NCBI GenBank assembly: GCA_023415715.1
Contig: JAEZJP010000288.1
Location: 1-56,218 of the forward strand
Length of the DNA: 56,218 bases
Reading direction: 5' to 3'
Source of the DNA: Bacillota bacterium
Lineage (GTDB): Bacteria > Bacillota > Clostridia > Christensenellales > Aristaeellaceae
Position numbers and translations under genes: made by a program. The notes beneath the pieces were generated by a model. That model was not told where the DNA came from. It made no database searches and saw only the letters and a program-made list of their open reading frames with translations. Shown here piece after piece: positions 1 through 8,432 of the stretch (positions within the stretch are counted from its first letter, which is position 1; every line of letters begins with the position of its first letter).

Positions 1-71
1 ACGTGATCCAGTGCCTTTACGCCGGGGAAGGCTTTGCAAATATCCCGCATTTCTACAAGGAATTCTTTCAT
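1..71 (-). CDS. Sugar ABC transporter ATPase, N-terminus only (cut by window edge)
   Basis: The first codons, read on the minus strand from the ATG at 71, give MKEFLVEMRDICKAFPGVKA. This is the typical start of RbsA/MglA-type tandem sugar ABC ATPases and closely resembles the start of the mglA product further along this window (EMRSISKEFPGVKALDD). Only about 23 residues are present, so no Walker motif can be checked. A GGGAGGG ribosome site lies about 8 bases upstream. The gene is transcribed away from the mgl genes and presumably energises another sugar importer left of the window. The substrate is unknown. Family placement is inferred from this short stretch only. Confidence 0.7.
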   Translation of the reverse strand, partial: MKEFLVEMRDICKAFPGVKALDH

Positions 72-123
72 AAGTCGCCCTCCCTTCCCGGCTTTATGAT
101 CATCTTATTCTGCATATGTTCTA

Positions 124-151
124 AGTATATGAAATAATCTCACAAAAACAA
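124..151 (-). promoter_or_regulatory. Predicted sigma-A promoter for the partial sugar ABC ATPase
   Basis: On the minus strand TTGTTT (146-151) and TATACT (124-129) are separated by 16 bases. It points at the ATPase gene starting at 71, leaving a leader of roughly 45 bases. Prediction from hexamers only. Confidence 0.4.
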
Positions 152-207
152 CCTGTGATTTTTGGATTGGGGGGGACATTCTTCGTAGCTTTGATTTTTC
201 CGCGCCG

Positions 208-236
208 GATTCACCCGCCGCTTTGCATGGTATAAT
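208..236 (+). promoter_or_regulatory. Predicted promoter of the small unknown gene at 309
   Basis: A perfect TATAAT at 231-236 is preceded by TGG, giving an extended -10 form. The -35 (GATTCA, 208-213, 17-base spacer) is weak. Transcription would start near 243, about 65 bases before the ATG. Confidence 0.45.
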
Positions 237-308
237 TAAAGAAGAAATCCAATTAATCTTCCCGCCGTTTAGGGACGGGAAATTACAACGAATATGGGAG
301 GATGGCGT

Positions 309-728
309 ATGAAAGTCATTGCGCAGCCGAAAGCAGGTACGGTGAACGGAGAAGAAAAGACGGTGCGGCTTGAAAGACCGTTGGATATGGCGCTATGCAC
401 CATCATTCCAAAGGATAACGGAGCGCTTTCCATACAGCTTCCGTTAGCGGACTGGGAAGACGGGCTCCAGGCGGTATATACCTTCACCTATGACGGGAAG
501 GCGGGCACCGGGGAGGCTGTTTTGCCTGCTGCCATGAAGGTGGTGCCCGTTCTACAGAATTTTGAAAGTCACTGTGCGGACGCGACCGACGGCCAAATCA
601 CCGAGGATTGTGTTTTGCGGTTTGAAAACGGCAGAACTATTGATATTGCGTCAGATGTGATCATACAATTGTCAGGGGAAGAAATCGGCAGGCTGAATAC
701 GTTTCTTGAACAGTGGAACAGAAGATAG
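309..728 (+). CDS. Hypothetical protein, 139 aa
   Basis: I do not recognise this protein. The ATG at 309 is chosen because GGGAGG at 297-302 sits seven bases upstream; the ATG at 294 overlaps that ribosome site. There is no signal peptide, membrane segment or Cys-rich motif. The sequence alternates short hydrophobic and charged stretches that suggest a beta-rich fold and ends in a short amphipathic helix (LSGEEIGRLNTFLEQW). It has its own promoter and its own terminator, so it is a single-gene unit between a divergent sugar ABC ATPase and mglB. Nothing supports a link to sugar uptake beyond position. That it is real coding DNA is supported by the ribosome site and flanking signals. Confidence 0.6.
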   Translation: MKVIAQPKAGTVNGEEKTVRLERPLDMALCTIIPKDNGALSIQLPLADWEDGLQAVYTFTYDGKAGTGEAVLPAAMKVVPVLQNFESHCADATDGQITEDCVLRFENGRTIDIASDVIIQLSGEEIGRLNTFLEQWNRR

Positions 729-763
729 AATACATGAAGGATCATGGTGCGAATCCTTTGTGC

Positions 764-797
764 TAAAAAAAGCTCCGGTATCGCCGGGGCTTTTTTA
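764..797 (+). terminator. Rho-independent terminator
   Basis: AAGCTCCGG and (G)CCGGGGCTT form a GC-rich stem with a four-base loop, followed by TTTTTT. It ends the 309-728 transcript. Confidence 0.8.
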
Positions 798-962
798 TTG
801 GAATGGATCATGAACCCATAGATTTCCTTTTGTGTTAGTTGGAAAGGAGCGAAAGATTTCTATACATGACAGAAAGTTTTTCAATTCCCTTCACAAACCT
901 TACGTGTCATACTCTATACACAATGCGGAGAATATCCCGCTAAAACAAGGAGGTTTTGGGAA

Positions 963-1967
963 ATGAGGAAATTGCTTTCTCTGGCCCTGGCGTTAGTCAT
1001 GGTGCTGAGCATGACTGCGGCCGCTTTGGCAGCCGACCTGCCCAGCGTGGGCGTGACCATCTACAAGTTTGACGACACCTTCATGACGGGCGTACGCAAC
1101 GCCATCACCGAGGCTGCCACCGATGTGGCCACCATCGAAATCGCCGACAGCCAGAACAACCAGGCTACCCAAAATGACCAGGTCGACCTGTTCCTGACGA
1201 AGGGCGTGAGCTCCCTGGCCATCAACCCCGTGGACCGCACCGCCGCCGGTGTCATCATTGACAAGGCGATGGGCAAGGAAATCCCCGTTGTGTTCTTCAA
1301 CCGTGAGCCCCTGCCCGAAGACATGGCCAAGTATGACAAAGTGTACTATGTTGGCGCCAAGGCCGAAGAATCCGGCACCATGAGCGGCCAGATCATCGTC
1401 GACTACTTCACCGCTCATCCCGAAGCCGACAAGAACGGCGACGGCATCATCCAGTACGTAATGCTCAAGGGCGAACCGGGCCATCAGGATGCCGAGCTGC
1501 GTACCGAGTACTCCATCAAGGCCATCGAAGCCGCCGGCTTCAAAGTAGAAAAGGTTGCCGAAGACACCGCTATGTGGGACCGCGTAAAGGGCCAGGACAA
1601 GATGGCCGCTTTCCTCGCCGCCCATGGCGATAAGATCGAAGCCGTGCTTGCCAACAATGACGACATGGCTCTTGGCGCGATCGAAGCCCTGAAGGCTGCC
1701 GGCTACTTCTCCGAAGGCAAATTCATGCCCGTTGTTGGTGTGGATGCCACCGCTCCCGCTCTGGCCGCTCTGAAGGAAGGCACCCTGCTGGGCACGGTTC
1801 TCAACGACGCCGTGAACCAGGGCAAAGCCACCCTGCTGCTGGCTGCATTGCTGGGCGCCGGCGAAGAAGTCACCGCTGACAACTTCCCCTACACCATCAC
1901 CGATGGCAAGTACGTGTGGGTTCCCTATCAGAAGGTCACGCTGGAGAACGCGGCGGACTTCGAGTAA
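963..1967 (+). CDS. mglB: Galactose/glucose-binding protein MglB (ABC substrate-binding)
   Basis: Extracytoplasmic binding protein of the MglBAC galactose/methyl-galactoside importer, 334 aa. From memory of E. coli MglB, the similarity runs from end to end: GVTIYKFDD start, QNNQATQNDQVDLFLTKGV, VVFFNREP, the calcium loop DKNGDGIIQ (about residues 160-168), LKGEPGHQDAE, DTAMWD, ANNDDMALGAIEALKAA and LNDAVNQGKAT. Residues 1-24 are a signal peptide ending ALA-AD with no lipobox cysteine, unusual for a Gram-positive binding protein. An AGGAGG site precedes the ATG. mglA and mglC follow in order. The terminator after it probably keeps mglB mRNA more abundant than the transporter genes. Ligand assignment rests on family similarity. 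Confidence 0.93.
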   Translation: MRKLLSLALALVMVLSMTAAALAADLPSVGVTIYKFDDTFMTGVRNAITEAATDVATIEIADSQNNQATQNDQVDLFLTKGVSSLAINPVDRTAAGVIIDKAMGKEIPVVFFNREPLPEDMAKYDKVYYVGAKAEESGTMSGQIIVDYFTAHPEADKNGDGIIQYVMLKGEPGHQDAELRTEYSIKAIEAAGFKVEKVAEDTAMWDRVKGQDKMAAFLAAHGDKIEAVLANNDDMALGAIEALKAAGYFSEGKFMPVVGVDATAPALAALKEGTLLGTVLNDAVNQGKATLLLAALLGAGEEVTADNFPYTITDGKYVWVPYQKVTLENAADFE

Positions 1968-1969
1968 GG

Positions 1970-2130
1970 GATACCTCTTCCGGTTCCATCTCGCCAATAT
2001 CCGCGGGTCTTTTCCTCGCCCGCGTTGCCTCGTCCGCTTAACGTAGCACGGCGTTGTTGCGCTACCTCGGCTTAGCGGGCAAGAAAAATCCCTCGCGGCT
2101 CTTCGGCGATCCGGAACCATCATCGGTATC
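1970..2130. repeat. Long imperfect palindromic repeat, copy 1
   Basis: The two ends are inverted copies: GATACC...GGTTCC...CTCGCC on the left and GGCGAT...GGAACC...GGTATC on the right. The pairing continues inward (CCGCG, CTTTTCC/GGAAAAATC, GCCCGC/GCGGGC) to a centre with GTAGC/GCTAC. It fills the gap after mglB. Copies 2 and 3 lie at 3902-4060 and 19492-19660. They have the same length and layout and partly shared inner bases, so they look like a non-coding repeat family rather than chance hairpins. Confidence 0.75.
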
Positions 2131-2195
2131 ATTCCTCCTTTTGTTCTTTGATTAGAATATAGAAGGCAACGATACACATCATTTAAAGTTACCAC

Positions 2196-2244
2196 GAAAG
2201 CGGGGGGGAAGGGAAAACATTTCCCTCCCTCCCCGCGTTTTTTC
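2196..2244 (+). terminator. Terminator between mglB and mglA
   Basis: GCGGGGGGGAAGGG and CCCTCCCTCCCCGC pair into a long stem followed by TTTTTT (2238-2243). Partial read-through would make mglA and mglC less abundant than mglB, a common pattern for binding-protein operons. Confidence 0.75.
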
Positions 2245-2280
2245 TGAAACCATCCAAATGGTGGATGCAACCGAAGGTTT

Positions 2281-2307
2281 CCAAAGGGCGACCGGAAAGC
2301 CCTTTGG
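2281..2307. repeat. Small hairpin CCAAAGGGC / GCCCTTTGG
   Basis: A perfect nine-base inverted repeat with a nine-base loop lies in the mglA leader. A similar CCAAAGGG/CCCTTTGG hairpin sits at 47177-47199, so this may be a dispersed small palindrome rather than a dedicated signal. Confidence 0.5.
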
Positions 2308-2381
2308 TCGTGCCTGCAGGCTCGAAATCTTTTCCGGAATGGATATGGAAATCATTCCGCATGTACGCGGGCGGGAGGCGG

Positions 2382-3902
2382 ATGCCATTGACCGGACAGC
2401 AAAACCCATACGTGCTTGAAATGCGCAGCATCAGCAAGGAGTTTCCCGGCGTCAAGGCGCTGGATGACGTGACGCTGAATGTGAAGCCAGGCACGGTCCA
2501 TGCGCTGATGGGCGAAAACGGAGCGGGCAAGTCCACGCTGATGAAATGCCTGTTTGGCATCTACCATCAAAACAGCGGCGACATCCATTTGGATGGGCAG
2601 AAGGTGGATATCCGGGATTCCAAGACGGCGCTGGATTTGGGCATCGCCATGATCCACCAGGAATTGCACCCCATTCCGTACCGCAACGTGATGGATAACA
2701 TCTGGCTGGGCCGCTTCCCCACCAAGGGTGTATTGGTGGATGAGGCGGAGATGTATAAAAGGACCATGGCTCTTTTGAAGGATTTGGAGATCACCGTGGA
2801 TCCCAGGGTCCAGATGCGGCAACTGTCGGTCTCCACGATGCAGACCATTGAGATCGCCAAGGCCATCAGCTACAATGCCAAGATCATTATTATGGATGAA
2901 CCCACCTCTTCCCTTACGGAAAATGAGGTGGCGCATTTGTTCAAGCTGATCCGCCGCATGAGGGACCGGGGCGCTGCCATCATCTACATCTCCCACAAGA
3001 TGGAGGAGATTCTGGAGATCTCAGACGAGGTCACCATCATGCGGGATGGCAAAGCTGTGGGCACATGGCCGGCGGCGGAACTGACCACGGATCTTATCAT
3101 CAGGCGCATGGTGGGCCGGGATCTGACCCACCGCTTCCCGCCCAGGGAAAACGTGCCGGGCGAGCCCATTTTGCAGGTGGAGAACCTGACCAGCCCCAAT
3201 CCGCGGTCTTTCCGGAACGTTTCTTTTGATCTGAAGCGCGGTGAGATCCTGGGGGTGGGCGGTCTGATGGGCGCACAGCGCACCGAGATGCTGGAGGCGT
3301 TGTTCGGGCTCCGGGCGGTAAAGGAAGGCCGGGTGTCTTTGAATGGTACGGAGGTCAAGATCGATTCACCTTTGACCGCCATGAAGCATGGCATGGCGCT
3401 GCTCACCGAGGAGCGGCGCGCTACCGGCATTTTCCCTATGCTCAGCGTCCTGGAAAATACGGTGATGGCCAGGATCCGTTCCTATGTGAAGCGCCCGTTC
3501 TTCGCCCTGGATGAAAGCCGGCGGGTGAAGGATACGAAGGATTCCATTGCCCAGCTCCGTGTCAAGACGCCTTCCTTCCGCACCCTGATCAAGGACCTGT
3601 CCGGCGGCAACCAGCAAAAGGTGCTTATCGCACGCTGGCTGCTGATGGAGCCGGATATCCTGATTTTGGATGAGCCCACCCGGGGCATCGACGTTGGCGC
3701 CAAGTATGAGATCTATACCATCATCGCCGACCTGGCCAAGCGCGGAAAGAGCATTATCATGGTCTCCTCGGAAATGCCGGAACTGCTGGGCATGTCCGAC
3801 AGGATCATGGTGATGTGCGAGGGCCGGCTCTCCGGCATCCTCTCCGGGCAGGAGGCCACGCAGGTGGATGTGATGCGGCTGGCCACGCAGTTTTCTGTTT
3901 AA
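2382..3902 (+). CDS. mglA: Galactose ABC transporter ATPase MglA (tandem NBDs)
   Basis: Cytoplasmic ATPase of the galactose importer, 506 aa from the ATG at 2382, the same length as E. coli MglA. That ATG follows a GGGAGG site, although its spacing is short. NBD1 has Walker A GENGAGKST, signature LSVSTMQ, Walker B IIIMDEPTSS and the switch His in YISHKMEEI. NBD2 has the usual degenerate Walker A (GLMGAQRTE) but an intact signature LSGGNQQKV, Walker B LILDEPTRGID and SSEMPELLG. Motifs such as LLTEERRATGIF and RGIDVGAKYEIY are family hallmarks. It lies between mglB and mglC; its stop codon runs directly into palindromic repeat copy 2. Confidence 0.93.
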   Translation: MPLTGQQNPYVLEMRSISKEFPGVKALDDVTLNVKPGTVHALMGENGAGKSTLMKCLFGIYHQNSGDIHLDGQKVDIRDSKTALDLGIAMIHQELHPIPYRNVMDNIWLGRFPTKGVLVDEAEMYKRTMALLKDLEITVDPRVQMRQLSVSTMQTIEIAKAISYNAKIIIMDEPTSSLTENEVAHLFKLIRRMRDRGAAIIYISHKMEEILEISDEVTIMRDGKAVGTWPAAELTTDLIIRRMVGRDLTHRFPPRENVPGEPILQVENLTSPNPRSFRNVSFDLKRGEILGVGGLMGAQRTEMLEALFGLRAVKEGRVSLNGTEVKIDSPLTAMKHGMALLTEERRATGIFPMLSVLENTVMARIRSYVKRPFFALDESRRVKDTKDSIAQLRVKTPSFRTLIKDLSGGNQQKVLIARWLLMEPDILILDEPTRGIDVGAKYEIYTIIADLAKRGKSIIMVSSEMPELLGMSDRIMVMCEGRLSGILSGQEATQVDVMRLATQFSV

Positions 3903-4060
3903 TACCAATTCTTAACCTTAATGCATCGTCGCTACGGATCTTTTCGCATATGACCGCGTCGTCTTCCGCTCCACGTAGCGCTGCTACGCTTCGCTCCGAC
4001 TCCTTGTCCTGCACGAAAATCTCTCGCAGCTTTGGATGCATTCAGGTTATTCATTGGTAT
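3902..4060. repeat. Long imperfect palindromic repeat, copy 2
   Basis: The ends ATACCAAT and ATTGGTAT are exact inverted copies, and AACCT, AATGCATC and the inner GTAGCGCTGCTAC centre also pair across the element. It overlaps the last base of mglA and separates it from mglC. Read on the minus strand, its core AAGGAGTCGGA...GCGTAGCA resembles copy 3 (AAGGAGCCGGA...GCGTAGCA). Confidence 0.8.
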
Positions 4061-4112
4061 AGTATAACATGCTCCCCGGGGGAGCGCAGTTTGAGCAAGG
4101 GATGGATGATTC

Positions 4113-6197
4113 ATGAGTACGATCCCCGTCATGACCCCCGAAAAGAAAGGCTCGCTGCTCAATTCCGCCACGATGCGCAGGTTTGTGACAATTGCCTTGT
4201 CGCTGCTGGTGATTTTAAGCTGCTTCATGAGCTACATTTCCTATCCCGTTCCCGCCTATGAAGGGTATGACAGCGCCGCAGCCGCCACAGAAGCGGAAGC
4301 TGCTTATCAGAAGGATCTTCAGGCCTATTATGACAATGTGGCACTGCGGGATAACACCCGGCAGAACATTGACGATGTGCTGCAACCTGCATATGACGCG
4401 GCCAATGTCAAACTGAAAGAGCTGCAAAGTGCATCCCCCGTGGATGAAACGGCTGTGGCTGCTGCCCAGGCTGAGGCGGATACCGCCAAAACTGCGCTGA
4501 CGGATGGCCGCAAGGTGCTTTCCGGCCTGCAGAACCTGATCGCCCCCGTGCCTGTGCAGGACCCTGTCCCGGCGGATTCCAAGCTTTTGAAGTACGCCGG
4601 CGACCTGCAAACCAGGGATGAAACGCGGGTGCTGATTGAAAAAGATTTGAAGCCTGCTTATGATAAGGCTGCGGCCAGTTTGGAAACGCTGAAAAGAGCC
4701 GCCAAGCCTGACGAGGCGGCCATACAAAAGGCGCAAGCCGAAGCTGATGCGGCTTTGGAAGCTCTGGAGAGTGCAAAAACCAAGCTTGCAAAGCTGGAAA
4801 GCCTTACCCCGCCCATTTTGGTGAGCGACGCAACCCTTGTGGATACCAGGGAGGAAATCATTGCGGACCATGGCGTTACGGGCCTTGCCCTCATCGGCCG
4901 CAAGCTGGCCGCCGCCAATGCGCTGGGTGCCATTTGGACTTTGACCCCGGGCTTGGCGCTTATCGCGCTGCTTATGATCCTAACGCTTTTGAACGCCCCA
5001 TTAAAGTTCCGTAAACCTATTGCACTGTTTGGTGTTCTGCTGTTCTGCTTCTCCGCGCTTCGCATCGAGACCGCAGGCGCCAAGGAACTGGGGGCCATCG
5101 CCAAGGGCTATTCCTTCGGCCAAGGGTATTCCCTGGGCATCATCGCAAGCGTATTGCTCCTTTTCAGCGCCATGTTTGAAGGCAAGGAGCTTGATTTCTC
5201 CATAAAGAGCATTTCCCGTTTTGCCTCCGACAAGGCCATTTACCTGGTGCTGCTGGCATTGGTGGGCGCCATAGCCGCCGTCAATCCGAAATTCCTGACC
5301 ACCGGAACTTTCATCAACATCGTGCAGCAGTCATCCACCCGCCTGATCATCGCCATGGGCATGAGTTTCGTCATCATCGGTACCGGCGGCGTGGACCTGT
5401 CTGCCTGCCGCGTGGTAGGCATGACGGCCGTCATCTCCGCATCAATGCTTCAGAATGCCGATTATTCCCGCATCTTCTTCCCCGGCCTTCCCCAATTGCC
5501 GGTGATCGGGCCTTTTGTGCTGGCGGTGTTCATCGCGCTGCTGTTCGGTTTGGTGAACGGCGTCATCGTGGCAAAGCTGAATGTGCCGCCCTTCATTGCC
5601 ACGCTGGCCACCATGGTCATCGTGTATGGTGCGAACTCCATTTATTTCAATCTGCCCCCCAACAACAGCCAGCCCATCGGCGGGCTTAGGGATGATTTCA
5701 CATATCTTGGCACCGGCAAGGTGTACGGCTTTATCCCGATCATTGTGCTGATTGCATTGGTGGTATGCTTCCTGGTCTGGTTCCTGCAGAACAAGACGGT
5801 GTTCGGCAAGAATGTGTACGCCATCGGCGGCAATAGGGAAGCCGCCAAGGTTTCCGGCATCAACGTCCCCCTCACCGTGATCATCATCTTTGCCCTTGCT
5901 GCAGCACTGATCGGCATGGCCGGTGTGCTGGAGGCAGCCCGTACAGGCGGCGCCACCAACAACTATGGCGTAGGCTATGAATTGGACGCCATCGCAGCCT
6001 GCGTGGTTGGCGGCGTATCCTCCTCCGGCGGCGTGGGCACCGTGGGCGGCGTCGTCTCCGGCGTGTTCATCTTCCAGGTCATCAACTATGGCCTCACCTT
6101 CATCGGTGTGGACCCCTACTGGCAGCAGATCATCAAGGGCATCATCATCGCCAGTGCCGTAGCCCTTGATATCCGCAAGTATGTGAATAAAAAGTGA
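4113..6197 (+). CDS. mglC: MglC-type galactose permease with long N-terminal membrane/coiled-coil extension
   Basis: Residues ~366-694 match MglC over its full usual length (about 336 aa): NPKFLTTGTFINI, GTGGVDLSACRVVG, LNVPPFIATLATM, FGKNVYAIGGNREAAKVSG, YELDAIAACVVGGVSSSGGVG and a C-terminal NYGLTFIGV. Ahead of it lie ~365 extra residues: a membrane helix (22-44), an Ala/Lys/Glu/Asp-rich region (about 50-235) that should be outside the cell and form helical hairpins, and three more membrane helices (about 272-293, 300-317, 338-354). The outside region holds a 64-residue tandem repeat (79-142 and 168-231, each starting RDxTR), and a third DTREEI start near 244. Four added helices keep the MglC core in its normal orientation. 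The transport role is firm; the extension's role is unknown, possibly docking the unlipidated MglB. Confidence 0.9.
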   Translation: MSTIPVMTPEKKGSLLNSATMRRFVTIALSLLVILSCFMSYISYPVPAYEGYDSAAAATEAEAAYQKDLQAYYDNVALRDNTRQNIDDVLQPAYDAANVKLKELQSASPVDETAVAAAQAEADTAKTALTDGRKVLSGLQNLIAPVPVQDPVPADSKLLKYAGDLQTRDETRVLIEKDLKPAYDKAAASLETLKRAAKPDEAAIQKAQAEADAALEALESAKTKLAKLESLTPPILVSDATLVDTREEIIADHGVTGLALIGRKLAAANALGAIWTLTPGLALIALLMILTLLNAPLKFRKPIALFGVLLFCFSALRIETAGAKELGAIAKGYSFGQGYSLGIIASVLLLFSAMFEGKELDFSIKSISRFASDKAIYLVLLALVGAIAAVNPKFLTTGTFINIVQQSSTRLIIAMGMSFVIIGTGGVDLSACRVVGMTAVISASMLQNADYSRIFFPGLPQLPVIGPFVLAVFIALLFGLVNGVIVAKLNVPPFIATLATMVIVYGANSIYFNLPPNNSQPIGGLRDDFTYLGTGKVYGFIPIIVLIALVVCFLVWFLQNKTVFGKNVYAIGGNREAAKVSGINVPLTVIIIFALAAALIGMAGVLEAARTGGATNNYGVGYELDAIAACVVGGVSSSGGVGTVGGVVSGVFIFQVINYGLTFIGVDPYWQQIIKGIIIASAVALDIRKYVNKK

Positions 6198-6201
6198 TAT
6201 G

Positions 6202-6235
6202 AAAGGGGAAGGGTGCGCACCCTTCCCCTTTTTCT
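6202..6235 (+). terminator. Terminator of the mgl operon
   Basis: AAAGGGGAAGGGTGC and GCACCCTTCCCCTTT form a perfect stem followed by further T residues immediately after the mglC stop codon. Confidence 0.9.
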
Positions 6236-6267
6236 TCCCGGCTGCGTCGCCCGGCAGCACAAACCGC

Positions 6268-6351
6268 CCCCAGGGCATTCTCCCCTCCGGAATGCCCCGG
6301 GGCAACAAGAGCCCGCCTTCCCCCGTTTGCGGACGGGGAGAGGCGGGCTTA
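6268..6351. terminator. Two hairpins between convergent mglC and degV
   Basis: The first (6268-6302) pairs CCCCaGGGCATTC with GGAATGCCCcGGGG; the second (6309-6351) pairs AGCCCGCCT...CCCCGT with ACGGGG...AGGCGGGCT. Neither has a strong T-run on the degV side, so they may be weak degV terminators or transcript-end stabilisers. Confidence 0.5.
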
Positions 6352-6380
6352 AAATGCTTTGGAATAGTTTTGATTTAATA

Positions 6381-7256
6381 TCAGATAGGCCGTTCCTTAC
6401 CTAAAAAGCAGCTGGCCAGCGTACCCGGGCCGCAGTGGGCGCCGATCACGGGCCCTACCATGATGGTGCGGATTGCCTTGATATTCGGCACCTTCAGGCG
6501 GATCAGCTCTTCCAGGCGCTGGGCATCCTCCAGGCAGTCGGCATGCATAATGATCAACGTTTGCGATTCGGGATTCTCAATGTTCTCCGCTGTGCGCTCG
6601 GCCAGAATGCGCACGGCCTTTTTGCGGCCCTGAACCTTTTCCGCCGGCACGATCTTGCCGTTCCTGCCCAATACCACGATGGGTTTCAGGTCCAGCATGG
6701 TGCCCATTACCGCGGCGGTGCCAGAAATTCGCCCGCCCCGTTTCAAATACTTCAGGTCTTCCACCGTGATCCAGGCCTGGGAACGCATTTTGTTTGCCTC
6801 CACCCAGGCTGCTACTTCTTCCATGCTCTTGCCCTGTTTGTACAGTTCAAAAGCGGGCAGGATCAGGTTGGTTTGCGGTGCGGAGATGCTCCATGTATCC
6901 ACTACCAGGATCTTGCGTTCAGGATACTTTTCCGTTAGTTCCCTTCGGGCGACGAAAATATTCTGAATGGTAGCGGAAAGCTCGCTGGAAAAGGCCAGGA
7001 ACAAGATGTCGTGGCCCTCCTTGAGGATGGGCTCAAAATACTCGAGATACGCTTCGGTGGGAAGAAGGGAAGTGGCGGGGGCTGCCCCGGCCCGCATTTT
7101 TGCGTAGAATTCCTTGATGTCGCCGCCCCGGCCCATGTCATCGAGGTAATCCTTGCCTTCCAGCATGTAGGGCATCCGCACCACGGGGATCTGCATCTCG
7201 TCTGCCAAAGCAAAGCCTAGGTCGCTGTCTGAATCAGTCATGAATATGTAGTCCAT
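6381..7256 (-). CDS. DegV/FakB family fatty-acid-binding protein
   Basis: Cytosolic two-domain protein of the DegV family, 291 aa. Family members bind a fatty acid and, in known cases (FakB), present it to the kinase FakA for incorporation into phospholipid. Visible family marks are TDSDSDLG at the start, TSLLPT (the fatty-acid carboxylate/Ser loop), FSSELSAT, VVDTWSIS, the LKYLKRGGRISG motif and the C-terminal GAHCGPGTLASCF. The ATG at 7256 follows GGGGAGGATTC; an earlier in-frame start would add about 40 residues not typical of the family. It is a single-gene unit on the minus strand, convergent with mglC. Which fatty acid it binds cannot be told. Confidence 0.9.
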   Translation of the reverse strand: MDYIFMTDSDSDLGFALADEMQIPVVRMPYMLEGKDYLDDMGRGGDIKEFYAKMRAGAAPATSLLPTEAYLEYFEPILKEGHDILFLAFSSELSATIQNIFVARRELTEKYPERKILVVDTWSISAPQTNLILPAFELYKQGKSMEEVAAWVEANKMRSQAWITVEDLKYLKRGGRISGTAAVMGTMLDLKPIVVLGRNGKIVPAEKVQGRKKAVRILAERTAENIENPESQTLIIMHADCLEDAQRLEELIRLKVPNIKAIRTIMVGPVIGAHCGPGTLASCFLGKERPI

Positions 7257-7455
7257 GTATGAATCCTCCCCATCGAAAAAAATGGCAAATGGAAAAGAGC
7301 ATATAATCCATTCTATTGTAGCTGGTTTCACAAAAAAAAGCAACTGATGCAAATTCAGGCATTGGAGAGCGTTCACAATTGACTTAAAACTGTATAGGCA
7401 AACAGGCCATGCTATGGTAAAATACTGACAGATTTAATGGATTGGAGATGCAGAT

Positions 7456-8427
7456 ATGGGGCTTTTTGATTTGCCGGTGGAAAAACTTCCCGCCTATACC
7501 GGGCGGAATCCCCGCCCTGATGACTTCGACGAATATTGGAACAGGGCTCTTGCGGAAATGGCGGCGCTTGACCCAAAACCCGTGCTGGAAAAGTCAGCTT
7601 ATGTTCATCCGGCGCTTGACAGCTTCCATCTCACCTTTACAGGTACCGGCGGCGCACGCATTTATGCCAAATATATGAGGCCCAAGGAAATAAAGGGCAA
7701 GCTGCCGGCCATACTGTGTTTCCACGGTTATTCAGGGGCCAGCGAGGGCTGGACCTCCCTGTCGGCCTGGGCCGGCGCGGGCTTTTGCGTGGCGGCATTG
7801 GATGTGCGCGGCCAGGGCGGACGCAGTGAAGATGTGGGCGGCGTGTGCGGCAATACGCTCCAGGGGCAGATCATTAGAGGCCTGGATGAGGACGATCCCC
7901 ACAAGCTGCTGTTCCGCCATATCTATCTGGATACGGCGCTGCTTGCCCGGGTAGTATCCGCCTTCCCGGAGGTGGACGCATCACGCCTGGCGGCCCGGGG
8001 CGGTTCCCAGGGCGGAGGCTTGACCATGGCCTGTGCAGCGCTGGCAGACATAAAAGTTGCGGCTCCCGTTTACCCCTTCCTGTCCGACTACCAGCGGGTA
8101 TGGGAAATGGATATGGCGGAGGATGCGTATGTGGAGTTGAAGCAGTACTTCCGCCGCTTTGATCCCACCCACTTAAGGCAGGAGGAAATCTTTACGAAGC
8201 TGGGCTACATCGACATCCAGCATCTGGCATCCCGCATTAAGGGAAAGGTGCATATGTTCACCGGGCTGATGGACAAGATCTGCCCGCCATCGACCCAGTT
8301 TGCATGCTACAATAAAATCACATCCCCCAAGGAAGTGACTTTCTATCCGGATTTCGGCCATGAGCACCTGCCCGATATGGATGATGCGGTGCTTCAGTGG
8401 TTTGTAAAGGAACTAAAGGAAATCTAA
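7456..8427 (+). CDS. Acetyl xylan esterase / cephalosporin-C deacetylase family (CE7)
   Basis: Alpha/beta hydrolase of carbohydrate esterase family 7, 323 aa, which removes acetyl groups from plant oligosaccharides, normally inside the cell because there is no signal peptide. The family marks are all present: RGQG at 118-121, the nucleophile motif GSQGG with Ser184, the acid Asp273 (GLMDKICPP) and the base His302 in GHE. The N-terminal FDLPVEKLPAYTGRNPRP and the length fit CE7. GGAG lies eight bases before the ATG. It opens a polysaccharide-use region (isomerase, AraC, ROK kinase, GH105, importer), so acetylated xylan or pectin fragments are likely substrates. Promiscuous deacetylation is usual in the family. 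Confidence 0.9.
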   Translation: MGLFDLPVEKLPAYTGRNPRPDDFDEYWNRALAEMAALDPKPVLEKSAYVHPALDSFHLTFTGTGGARIYAKYMRPKEIKGKLPAILCFHGYSGASEGWTSLSAWAGAGFCVAALDVRGQGGRSEDVGGVCGNTLQGQIIRGLDEDDPHKLLFRHIYLDTALLARVVSAFPEVDASRLAARGGSQGGGLTMACAALADIKVAAPVYPFLSDYQRVWEMDMAEDAYVELKQYFRRFDPTHLRQEEIFTKLGYIDIQHLASRIKGKVHMFTGLMDKICPPSTQFACYNKITSPKEVTFYPDFGHEHLPDMDDAVLQWFVKELKEI

Positions 8428-8432
8428 CTGAA

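Noticed and set aside
993..2270. Long open frame on the minus strand opposite mglB (425 codons)
   Set aside because: Its protein is low-complexity and shows no family motif; it mirrors the codon bias of mglB, whose protein is unmistakable.
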